From positions 1 through 10,833 of the forward strand of contig JAIROB010000124.1 of assembly GCA_031257695.1 (NCBI GenBank): a DNA stretch of 10,833 nucleotides, read 5' to 3'. Within the stretch, counting starts at the first letter, position 1, and each line of letters opens with the position of its first letter. Source of the DNA: Treponema sp. (GTDB taxonomy: Bacteria > Spirochaetota > Spirochaetia > Treponematales > Breznakiellaceae). The position numbers and the translations under genes were made by a program. The notes under the pieces are model-generated. The model was not told where the DNA came from and did no database searches. It worked only from the letters and a program-made list of their open reading frames with translations. Positions 1 to 6,727 of this stretch are shown here, in pieces.

Positions 1-855
1 ATGGGTTTCCCCCGAATAGATTCCGTACCCGTGATCCGCCCCGGGTATTTCCTGCCACCGAATTTCCCGCGCTTCGGGCGATACGGTGGTGATCCGCCGG
101 GCATGATCCGTGGGAATAATGATGTCTTCGCTTCCCGTGATGAGCAGGAGGTTTCCCGCGAATCCGGAAAATTCCGTCAGGGGGTTTATATTCAGCATAT
201 CGTCAAACCAGCCCAAACCCAAAGTCTGGGCCGCCCCAAAAGCATTGGTATACGTGGCAGCGCCTTCCGCTTTGGCCGTATCGTAGAGCGCCATGAAGTC
301 CTCTTCGCCGGAGAGCTGCATAAAAACGTACATATCTTCTGCCCCGGGGAGTATCGCCGGGGACCAGAGCGTCACCGTCTTGTAGTCCGGGTCCCGGCCT
401 GCGGCAACCACGGCTACCCGGCCTCCCATGCTGTAGCCAAGGATGCCCAGCCGGGAAAGATCCACCTCCGCCAGGGTTCCCAGGTACGCTTTACAGGCCG
501 CCACATCGTCAAGCATATAAGCGAGCCGGTTGGCCTGGGTGAAATCCTCGGTATTGTCCCCGCAGCCGGCAAAATCCATTCTGAGGGACGCTATGCCCTG
601 CCCGGCCAGTTCCGCCGCCAAAAGGTCAAACCCGCCATTTTCGGTTTTGCTGCCCCCGTGTCCGTGGGCTATCAACACGACGGGGCGGGCCCCTTTGCCC
701 TGGGGCAGGGTTACAATTGCGGGGATTTCATTGTTCCGGGCCCCCTGAATGTTCACCCTGCGGGCGGAGAATGTCTCCGCCGTGCGGGCCGCGGAAGCGC
801 ACCCCGCCATTAAAAGAGCCGCTGCTACGGCGGCCCCCACCGGCAATTTCTTCAT
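1..855 (-). CDS. Lipoprotein alpha/beta hydrolase, feruloyl/cinnamoyl-esterase-like (3' end outside window)
   Basis: The reverse strand reads open from an ATG at 855 to the window edge, giving 285 residues with no stop. A strong ribosome binding site (GGAGGAAGG) sits 5 nt before the ATG. The N-terminus is a lipoprotein signal: two Lys, a short Ala/Leu-rich core and a lipobox ending MAGC (Cys19), so the mature protein should be membrane anchored and face outward. The rest has the alpha/beta hydrolase plan: oxyanion segment HGHGG (64-68), nucleophile elbow GYSMGG (Ser142), acid GSED (Asp244) and catalytic His275 in GADHG. The pattern DFAGCGD (94-100) after the oxyanion loop, and LWSPA (163-167) after the elbow, resemble Est1E-type feruloyl/cinnamoyl esterases; that subfamily, and so the substrate, is inference. 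Almost all the fold is present, so only a few tens of residues should be missing. The hydrolase fold and lipid anchor are well supported. Confidence 0.88.
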   Translation of the reverse strand, partial: MKKLPVGAAVAAALLMAGCASAARTAETFSARRVNIQGARNNEIPAIVTLPQGKGARPVVLIAHGHGGSKTENGGFDLLAAELAGQGIASLRMDFAGCGDNTEDFTQANRLAYMLDDVAACKAYLGTLAEVDLSRLGILGYSMGGRVAVVAAGRDPDYKTVTLWSPAILPGAEDMYVFMQLSGEEDFMALYDTAKAEGAATYTNAFGAAQTLGLGWFDDMLNINPLTEFSGFAGNLLLITGSEDIIIPTDHARRITTVSPEAREIRWQEIPGADHGYGIYSGETH

Positions 856-921
856 AAACACCTTCCTCCGATTTATTTTGACGGTTCCGGCCTGGGCCGT
901 GGGTCCGCCTCCATATCAAAC

Positions 922-948
922 ACTATAGCGGGGAAAACAAAAAATCAA
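922..948 (-). promoter_or_regulatory. Possible promoter of the hydrolase lipoprotein
   Basis: On the minus strand TTGATT (948-943) is followed after 15 bases by TATAGT (927-922), giving a fair -35 and a good -10, though the spacer is short. The leader to the ATG at 855 would be about 60 nt and contains a small CGGCC/GGCCG hairpin (888-899). The promoter lies just outside the inverted repeat that starts at 967. It is a prediction by eye only. Confidence 0.35.
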
Positions 949-966
949 CCAACCCCGCCGCAGAGC

Positions 967-985
967 GGCTAAACTTGACCCACAA
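967..985 (+). repeat. Left arm of 19-bp inverted repeat
   Basis: GGCTAAACTTGACCCACAA; the reverse complement of the right arm at 1762-1780 differs only at the fifth base from the inner end (A here, G there). The outer 15 bases match perfectly. It lies about 100 bp downstream of the stop codon of the RAYT-like gene. Confidence 0.85.
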
Positions 986-1086
986 TTCAGGCCCGGCGCT
1001 TCGTTTAGGGCGGATCTTTCCCTTGGAAAAACCAGCAGGCGGCGGGAAAACGGGATTTAGCGCGGCTCAGAGCGGTGTGGTCCCGC

Positions 1087-1650
1087 TTAGCCGGGCGCAG
1101 TGAGCCGGGGAGCGGGAGATACGGCGGAAAACCGGGGATTGCGGCCCCGTTTCCGCCTACGGGGTCTGTCCCTGTGCTCCGCCCCCTCGTTAAATGCCGC
1201 GCCAGCGGCTTCAAGCGCCGCCTCTGCACCCACATCCGCCGGGTAACGGGGGGCTCGATGCCCCCCGGCCCCCCAGCCAAGGGGGATACCCCCTCGGACA
1301 CCCCTGCCGCCATTCGGCGGCGCCCCCTCCAGAATCGCCGACCAATACCGGTCCCCCCAGATATGCCCCGTCCGTCCCGTCAAAGCGTTGTACCGTTGGG
1401 CGAAGGTCTGTTTCAGCCACTGCATGATAGCCGGAAGTTCCATCCCGTCTTCCGGCTTGATGTAGAACCTAAGCTGGTCCGCGCCAAACCGGAGGCCCCG
1501 GACCTCGAAAGCGAAGCGGAGCGTAGTTTCCCGGAAAACCCCGGAAAAGAGAGCGGCGGCCCTTGGCAGGCTGAGGATCTGCTCCCGGTTGTTGATTTGG
1601 GAGCGGATCTCATACCACACCCCCTGCGCTAATATACGTTTCTGTCTCAT
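1087..1650 (-). CDS. RAYT/IS200-like (Y1 transposase family) protein lacking the usual catalytic residues
   Basis: 187 residues from an ATG at 1650. Residues 12-104 follow the REP-associated tyrosine transposase pattern: WYEIRSQINNREQ near the start, a middle strand FYIKP, the helix IMQWLKQTFAQRYN, and GRTGHIWGDRYWS at 92-104, the hallmark GxxWxxRy block. By eye alignment, the His-x-His metal site (usually NHVHL) corresponds here to D58-Q59-L60-R61, and the usual Tyr nucleophile corresponds to Phe83. If that alignment is right, the protein cannot do classical HUH chemistry; it may be a DNA-binding derivative or act by another route. The C-terminal 75 residues are Gly/Pro/Arg/Ala-rich and are encoded by palindrome-rich DNA, so the true end is less sure than the core. 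Homologues that I recall from termite-gut treponemes share the altered motif, but I could not check this. A GC hairpin abuts the start codon. Confidence 0.72.
   Translation of the reverse strand: MRQKRILAQGVWYEIRSQINNREQILSLPRAAALFSGVFRETTLRFAFEVRGLRFGADQLRFYIKPEDGMELPAIMQWLKQTFAQRYNALTGRTGHIWGDRYWSAILEGAPPNGGRGVRGGIPLGWGAGGHRAPRYPADVGAEAALEAAGAAFNEGAEHRDRPRRRKRGRNPRFSAVSPAPRLTAPG
1123..1157. repeat. Long imperfect hairpin within the 3' part of the RAYT-like gene
   Basis: GGCGGAAA (1123-1130) pairs with TTTCCGCC (1150-1157), and after a 2-base bulge CGGGG (1133-1137) pairs with CCCCG (1145-1149), leaving a 7-base loop. That makes 13 pairs in all. Two further short GC hairpins lie in the same low-complexity coding stretch: GGGGG-ATA-CCCCC at 1281-1293 and CCGCC-ATTC-GGCGG at 1307-1320. 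Confidence 0.6.
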
Positions 1651-1651
1651 A

Positions 1652-1666
1652 CCCCCTATACGGGGG
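1652..1666 (-). promoter_or_regulatory. Hairpin covering the ribosome binding site of the RAYT-like gene
   Basis: CCCCC (1652-1656) and GGGGG (1662-1666) form a perfect 5-bp GC stem around a 5-base loop, directly before the ATG at 1650. In the mRNA the purine arm (AGGGGG) is the only Shine-Dalgarno-like sequence, so folding would hide it. This suggests throttled translation, as is common for transposases. Seen in sequence; the regulatory effect is inferred. Confidence 0.5.
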
Positions 1667-1761
1667 CGAAACGTTGTTTTGCTTTAGTCGAAGTGACAAA
1701 AATCAACAAAAAAACCACGGAACCAAGGACGGAGGGCGGTCTTTCGCCGACAAGCAATCTT

Positions 1762-1780
1762 TTGCGGGTCAAGTTTAGCC
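1762..1780 (-). repeat. Right arm of 19-bp inverted repeat
   Basis: The top strand reads TTGCGGGTCAAGTTTAGCC, the reverse complement of the left arm at 967-985 with one mismatch. Its outer end (1779-1780) overlaps the first bases of the adjoining palindrome nest, so the unit and the nest abut directly. Confidence 0.85.
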
Positions 1781-1963
1781 CATGGACCCCTTAGGCTTTC
1801 TGATTACCGCGCAAGCGGTTTCCGGGGACGCACACACCAGGCAATGGGGTCCTGGCAGCGAGACTCGCTTGCCAGGACCCCCGGACAAAGTCTCAGCGCG
1901 TCCCCGCTGACCCAACCGGGTCCATGGGGGCGCGGATGGCGCGGCGGCCTCTTATTGCCTGGT
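1779..1963. repeat. Nest of inverted repeats in the gene-free stretch before the small lipoprotein gene
   Basis: No gene is visible between 1651 and 1951; this stretch fills the right-hand part. Four pairs of arms plus one small hairpin can be read: CCCATGGACCC (1779-1789) with its complement at 1918-1928; CGGGGACGC (1823-1831) with 1898-1906; GGGGTCCTGGCA (1846-1857) with 1870-1881; ACCAGGCAAT (1836-1845) with 1954-1963, the last of which lies in the final codons of the lipoprotein gene; and ACCGC-GCAA-GCGGT (1806-1819). The first three pairs are properly nested, so one long branched fold is possible. There is no T run, so it is not an ordinary terminator. It may be a palindromic intergenic repeat. 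Confidence 0.65.
1846..1881. repeat. Strong central hairpin of the palindrome nest
   Basis: A perfect 12-bp stem, GGGGTCCTGGCA with TGCCAGGACCCC, encloses a second stem GCGA-GAC-TCGC with a single unpaired T between them, making about 16 pairs in 36 bases. It lies about 70 bp downstream of the stop codon of the small lipoprotein gene. It could stabilise that mRNA's 3' end or stop transcription without a T run. Confidence 0.65.
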
Positions 1964-2515
1964 TAATGTCATTTCAGGCCTGTCATTTTCCGAGTCGGCG
2001 GGCATTCTTATTTTCGTCCCATCCTGGTTTATTTGCAAAACCTCAGCCAGAATCTCCTCTTCGTTGAGCGGTTCAAACTCAACTTTCGTCACGGTTGTGG
2101 AATGTTTGTCATCATCTATTACTCTCCCTTCCCCAGACAGCAACAGTCTTAGTAGCCCCCATGTTTCCGCGGTAAGGTCTTTGCCGGAAAAAGTGATTGT
2201 TGTTATTGTCGTGGATGTCGATGTTTTCTGGTCCTTCGCGTCAACAGTTACCGTCATATCCGAATCAATGGTTAGGTCTATGCCTCCAGGCGCCACTCCT
2301 ATTAGATTCTCTAACTCGGGGCTAAATTCCCCCATGGTTTTGGTTTCCCTGTAGGTTCCCTTCCACGTTCCGTCCAGTTGGTCTATGCTTGTCAGGGCTG
2401 ACCATGTGTCCTCGGTTGTGTCGTCCTCGGTTGTGTCATTGGGACAAGCAAGCAGGATCATTCCGGAAATCAGCGCCGCCCCCAGGATCCCCCAGAGCAT
2501 TTTTTTGTCTGCCAT
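1952..2515 (-). CDS. Small hypothetical lipoprotein
   Basis: 187 residues from an ATG at 2515, preceded by AAGGAG about 8 nt upstream. Residues 1-24 form a lipoprotein signal: Lys4-Lys5, a hydrophobic run and a lipobox LLAC (Cys24). The mature protein begins with an acidic linker containing DTTED twice (27-36), made by a perfect 15-bp tandem duplication, followed by a segment LDGTWKGTYRE (48-58) that resembles the first strand of small lipocalin-like or beta-barrel lipoproteins. A Thr-rich stretch with alternating polar and hydrophobic residues (about 80-110) also suggests beta structure. I do not recognise a named family, and the function is unknown. The gene is visibly less GC-rich than its neighbours and has its own AT-rich leader and promoter, so it looks like an independent, perhaps acquired, unit. 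Its last codons form one arm of an inverted repeat with 1836-1845. Confidence 0.8.
   Translation of the reverse strand: MADKKMLWGILGAALISGMILLACPNDTTEDDTTEDTWSALTSIDQLDGTWKGTYRETKTMGEFSPELENLIGVAPGGIDLTIDSDMTVTVDAKDQKTSTSTTITTITFSGKDLTAETWGLLRLLLSGEGRVIDDDKHSTTVTKVEFEPLNEEEILAEVLQINQDGTKIRMPADSENDRPEMTLTRQ
2408..2437. repeat. Perfect 15-bp tandem duplication in the lipoprotein gene
   Basis: GTCCTCGGTTGTGTC occurs twice back to back (2408-2422, 2423-2437). Because the unit is a multiple of three it keeps the frame and encodes the repeated linker DTTED just after the lipidated Cys. The copies are identical, which suggests a recent slippage event and possible length variation between strains. 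Confidence 0.9.
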
Positions 2516-2542
2516 TTTAGAAACTCCTTTTCAATAGCTTTT

Positions 2543-2560
2543 ACAGGACATACATCCTGT
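2543..2560 (-). promoter_or_regulatory. Hairpin in the leader of the small lipoprotein mRNA
   Basis: ACAGGA (2543-2548) and TCCTGT (2555-2560) form a perfect 6-bp stem with a 6-base loop, between the predicted promoter and the ribosome binding site. It is too short to call a riboswitch; it may stabilise the 5' end. Confidence 0.35.
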
Positions 2561-2565
2561 GTTAA

Positions 2566-2594
2566 TATATATGCATTTTCGGCATTAACGGTAA
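2566..2594 (-). promoter_or_regulatory. Predicted promoter of the small lipoprotein gene
   Basis: On the minus strand TTACCG (2594-2589) is followed after 17 bases by TATATA (2571-2566) in an AT-rich stretch that contrasts with the GC-rich surroundings. The leader would be about 45 nt. The -35 is weak, and an overlapping TATATT at 2569-2564 is an alternative -10. Confidence 0.4.
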
Positions 2595-2610
2595 TACAAA
2601 TTGTGTGGAA

Positions 2611-2624
2611 ATGACATTTGTCAT
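2611..2624. promoter_or_regulatory. Operator-like palindrome ATGACA-TT-TGTCAT
   Basis: A perfect 6-bp inverted repeat with a 2-base centre lies 16 bp upstream of the predicted -35 of the small lipoprotein gene. The size and place fit a binding site for a dimeric regulator, most simply an activator. I cannot assign it to a known regulator, and it could be a chance palindrome. Confidence 0.35.
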
Positions 2625-2656
2625 AGTTTTTTTGACGCGCCGCCGTGCTGTTACCC

Positions 2657-2679
2657 AAAAAGGGGGGAAGTCTCCCCCC
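2657..2679 (-). terminator. Rho-independent terminator on the minus strand
   Basis: GGGGGGA (2662-2668) and TCCCCCC (2673-2679) form a perfect 7-bp stem with loop AGTC. Read on the minus strand it is followed at once by TTTTT (2661-2657), the classic layout. No minus-strand protein gene lies upstream of it, since pyk runs the other way. It must either end an unseen transcript (see 2657-2800) or insulate the small lipoprotein gene. Confidence 0.65.
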
Positions 2680-2800
2680 TCGCTCCAGCCCGCTCTCCGG
2701 TCGATATGTCCACGCCTGAAGGCGTGTCCACACCTCCCTCCGTTTGGTCTTCCGCTGCCCCCCTCTGCGGGGGTTCCCACCCCCGCAACGCCCCCGCAGC
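2657..2800 (-). ncRNA. Candidate hairpin-rich small RNA or palindromic repeat cassette upstream of pyk
   Basis: On the minus strand three hairpins follow one another: TGCGGGGG/CCCCCGCA (2766-2773 with 2780-2787), enclosed by a possible outer stem GCTGC/GCAGC (2754-2758 with 2796-2800); CACGCC-TGAA-GGCGTG (2711-2726); and the terminator stem at 2662-2679 with its T run. The series would give an RNA of about 140 nt with a defined 3' end. No convincing promoter was found just upstream, so an equally good reading is a repeated intergenic cassette that carries a terminator. No protein is encoded here. Confidence 0.3.
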
Positions 2801-2846
2801 CGTGTCGAAGGCGGGTCCGGAATGTTTTAAAGCATTGCTGCAGCCT

Positions 2847-2874
2847 TTCACAAACCCCGGGATTCTAGTACAAT
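2847..2874 (+). promoter_or_regulatory. Promoter of pyk
   Basis: TTCACA (2847-2852) and TACAAT (2869-2874) each match the sigma70 consensus at five of six positions, with a 16-base spacer. Transcription would start near 2881, giving a leader of about 26 nt before the ATG at 2907. It is one of the best promoters in the window. Confidence 0.6.
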
Positions 2875-2906
2875 TGGAGCATATTCTGAAAAACAAGGCG
2901 GGATCT

Positions 2907-4717
<1,811 letters not shown>

Positions 4718-4721
<4 letters not shown>

Positions 4722-5488
4722 GGGACCTGCTCCCGGTAGTAATCCACTCTCCACAAAACCAAACCGTTTGGCGGAACCGTGGGGCCCGCCAAACTCCGGT
4801 CGGCGGCAGCGACAATCGCCTTCAACTCTTCCGGGGGCGTTCCCCTTTCCTCATAGCACAGCAGCGTTCCTACCATGGACCGCGCCATTTTCCACAAAAA
4901 AGCGTTGGCCCGTATTTCAAATACCAGGGAGTCGCCCTGGGTAAAAAACGCCGCGTTGAAAAAGTAACGGCTCCGGGAGCGGCTGGGATCCCCGGGCCGG
5001 GCAAAGAGGGTGCAGTCCAGTTCCCCCCGGAAAATCCGGGCATAGGCGTTCAGCAGTTCCAGGCTGGGGCGGCGCCAAAGCTGCAGGTTGTAACGCAGTT
5101 CCTGGGGCAGCGCCGGCCTGCCACAGATAAGGTGATACCGGTAGGATCGGCTCTTCGCGTCAAAGCGGGCGTGGAAACCGCCCGGGGCGGCGCGGGCCTC
5201 CAGGACCCGTATGTCCCGGGGTAGGATGCTGTTCAGGGCCGGGACAAACCGTTCCACAGGGATGCTGTGTATGTCTGTTTGAAAATTAGCGACCTGCCCC
5301 GCGGCATGGACCCCCGCGTCGGTTCTGCCTGAACCGGCCAGGGCCACGGGGCGCTTGTGAATTTTCTCCAGCGCCTCTTCCAGCGTTCCCTGCACCGTGC
5401 GGCGTCTATCCTGCCTCTGCCAGCCGGAAAAATCCGTTCCGTCATAGGCTATGAGCAGCCGTATGTTCCGCGCCGCCTCAGGCTTCAA
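4718..5488 (-). CDS. truA: tRNA pseudouridine(38-40) synthase TruA
   Basis: Isomerises uridines 38-40 in the anticodon arm of tRNAs to pseudouridine. The core begins NIRLLIAYDGTDFSGWQ and contains the catalytic block GSGRTDAGVHA (Asp57 with the start chosen). Later come GGFHARFDAKSRSYRY (103-118) and the C-terminal FLWKMARSMVGTLL (197-210), both normal for the family. I chose a TTG at 5488, giving 256 residues and leaving nine residues before the core; the frame stays open further upstream to 5608, but that part overlaps the preceding gene and does not look like TruA. AAGGA lies about 11 nt before the TTG. The start lies within the last codons of the DUF2225 gene (11-base overlap), so coupled translation is likely. 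It is the last gene of the operon, and its stop shares CTAG with the pyk stop. Confidence 0.95.
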
Positions 5489-6338
5489 CTTCGGCCAGTT
5501 CCTTATTGAGCTTATCGTAGAGGGCCCGGGCGCTTTCCAAAAGAACCCCGGGTTTTGATTTTGAAAACTTTCCCATGCCGAATATCTTTGCCACGGTGCG
5601 CTTGGCATCCTCCAAAGCCGCGGCGCGCTGGGAACTCCCCGAGGTGGGGCCGTACTTCGACTTTAACAGGGCGCAGAGGTACAAGGCGCCTTCGTAGGAA
5701 TAGTTTTTGTCCGTGTCGGGGCCGAAAATTTTAAGGCTGGACAGGCTTTCTATGCCGGACTGTTCCCGCCGTATCGCGTCATTGTAGAGAAACTGCGCTT
5801 TCTTTTTAAAGAGCGTCGCAAGCCAATCGTAATGCTGTCCCGGGTATTTAAGGTTCATCTCCTCCAGGAGCCACCCGGCCCGCAGCGCCGCTATTCCCTG
5901 TTTGATGGTGGGGGAAAATTCCTTGGTATAAAAGTCGTAACACCGGAGGGTCAAATAGAGGGACGCCGCGCCGGAAACAAGGTCCCGGTTTTCATTAAAA
6001 TCAACATCGGGGAATATTTCCATGGCGTCCTCCTTCCGGCTTTCCGTGTCCTTTGCCGCCTTGCCGCGGTTCTCCCTGGGGAGCGCCGAAAAATCCGGGT
6101 CCATGGACGCAAACCAGCACTCCGGGCATACCGTGGCCTGGTAAGCCAGGGGGTACACCTCGCCGTACCGCGCCGAGGGCTCGTAGAGGCGGTGCAGCTC
6201 GTCCGTAAGGGCTCCCGCTATGAGCCGTCCGCCGCCGGTGAGCAGCTCCTCCCGGCGGAAGACCGCGCCGCAGACCGGACAGGTGGAGGCGTCCTTAGCT
6301 TGAAAGGATATCCGCGTTTCCCGTTCTTCGATTTTCAC
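5478..6338 (-). CDS. DUF2225 family protein (zinc-ribbon-like Cys pairs, helical repeat C-terminus)
   Basis: 286 residues from a GTG at 6338, which overlaps the acpS stop as GTGA. The N-terminal part has two Cys pairs, CPVC (20-23) and CPEC (71-74), probably a zinc site, separated by a segment with YGEVYPLAYQATVCPEC. This is the DUF2225 hallmark. From about residue 115 the protein is helical with Tyr/Ala/Leu spacing like a TPR array (SLYLTLRCYDFYTKE, KKKAQFLYNDAIRREQ), ending in a basic and acidic tail. The family is common in spirochaetes and some Firmicutes, and its function is unknown. Being coupled to acpS upstream and truA downstream shows it is expressed with housekeeping genes but does not settle a role. 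No signal peptide is seen, so it should be cytoplasmic. Confidence 0.9.
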   Translation of the reverse strand: MKIEERETRISFQAKDASTCPVCGAVFRREELLTGGGRLIAGALTDELHRLYEPSARYGEVYPLAYQATVCPECWFASMDPDFSALPRENRGKAAKDTESRKEDAMEIFPDVDFNENRDLVSGAASLYLTLRCYDFYTKEFSPTIKQGIAALRAGWLLEEMNLKYPGQHYDWLATLFKKKAQFLYNDAIRREQSGIESLSSLKIFGPDTDKNYSYEGALYLCALLKSKYGPTSGSSQRAAALEDAKRTVAKIFGMGKFSKSKPGVLLESARALYDKLNKELAEVEA

Positions 6339-6727
6339 GGCCCTTTTCCGTCCTGTTCCTTTTCAAGCGCCACCATGGCAATGGCGATCTCCCGTTCATG
6401 AGCAAGGGACACATGGATCCTGGTGGCGCCGCTCCGTTCCAGCGCGGCGGAGGCGGTTCCAAAGACCTCCATTTCCGGCCTGCCGTTGTCACGGTTCGCC
6501 ACCAGTATGTCCCGCAATACTATCCCCGCAAGGCCGGTCCCCAGCGCTTTGCCCAGCGCTTCCTTCGCGGCAAACCTGACCGCCAGGGACAGCGCCGCGG
6601 CGTTTCCCCTGGACAGCGACTCCGAAAGCTCCCGGGGGTGAAAATACCGTTCCAGCAGACCGGGCCTGGACCGCCACCGTTCCAGGCGGCGCACATACAC
6701 CAGGTCGACCCCTATGCCCACAATCAT
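6335..6727 (-). CDS. acpS: Holo-[acyl-carrier-protein] synthase
   Basis: 130 residues, the normal length for AcpS. Transfers the 4'-phosphopantetheine arm of coenzyme A to a Ser of acyl carrier protein, the activation step for fatty acid synthesis. The family motifs are intact: GIGVDLV with metal-binding Asp8 at the N-terminus, RFAAKEALGKALG with Glu56, and the C-terminal HVSLAHEREIAIAMV (105-119). The ATG at 6727 overlaps the stop of cdaR as ATGA, with GAGGG 7 nt upstream. Its own stop overlaps the next start as GTGA. The two 4-base overlaps imply a single transcript and coupled translation. Confidence 0.96.
   Translation of the reverse strand: MIVGIGVDLVYVRRLERWRSRPGLLERYFHPRELSESLSRGNAAALSLAVRFAAKEALGKALGTGLAGIVLRDILVANRDNGRPEMEVFGTASAALERSGATRIHVSLAHEREIAIAMVALEKEQDGKGP

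Larger units (their letters stand above)
967..1780. mobile_element. Inverted-repeat-bounded unit carrying a RAYT/IS200-like gene
   Basis: The unit is defined by 19-bp inverted repeats at 967-985 and 1762-1780 that enclose a single transposase-like gene (1087-1650, minus). The arms differ at one base. No target-site duplication is visible beyond a single C on each side. IS200/IS605 elements normally have subterminal hairpins rather than terminal inverted repeats. The layout is therefore closer to a RAYT gene flanked by oppositely oriented REP-like repeats, or to a small passively moved unit. Several GC palindromes lie inside (1123-1157, 1281-1293, 1307-1320, 1652-1666). The structure is seen directly; mobility is inference. 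Confidence 0.6.

Noticed and set aside
1..813. Open frame on the plus strand at the left edge (270 codons)
   Set aside because: It is antisense to the hydrolase gene, whose signal peptide, ribosome binding site and catalytic motifs are clear. The plus-strand product is Arg/Pro/Gly-rich with no recognisable motif.
1005..1313. Minus-strand frame overlapping the RAYT-like gene's tail, as a possible frameshifted continuation
   Set aside because: Both frames are of low complexity and end in similar Pro-rich peptides. Nothing shows that the tail belongs to this frame, so no frameshift is called.
937..1707. Direct repeat ACAAAAAATCAAC (937-949) and ACAAAAATCAAC (1696-1707)
   Set aside because: The A-rich, imperfect match lies at unequal distances from the inverted-repeat arms, so it is not a convincing target duplication.
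1846..1881. Central hairpin as a classic intrinsic terminator for the small lipoprotein gene
   Set aside because: There is no T run on either strand after the stem, so it is listed as a repeat and not as a terminator.
1779..1963. CRISPR-like array
   Set aside because: The repeats are inverted pairs of different sequence, not direct repeats with regular spacers.
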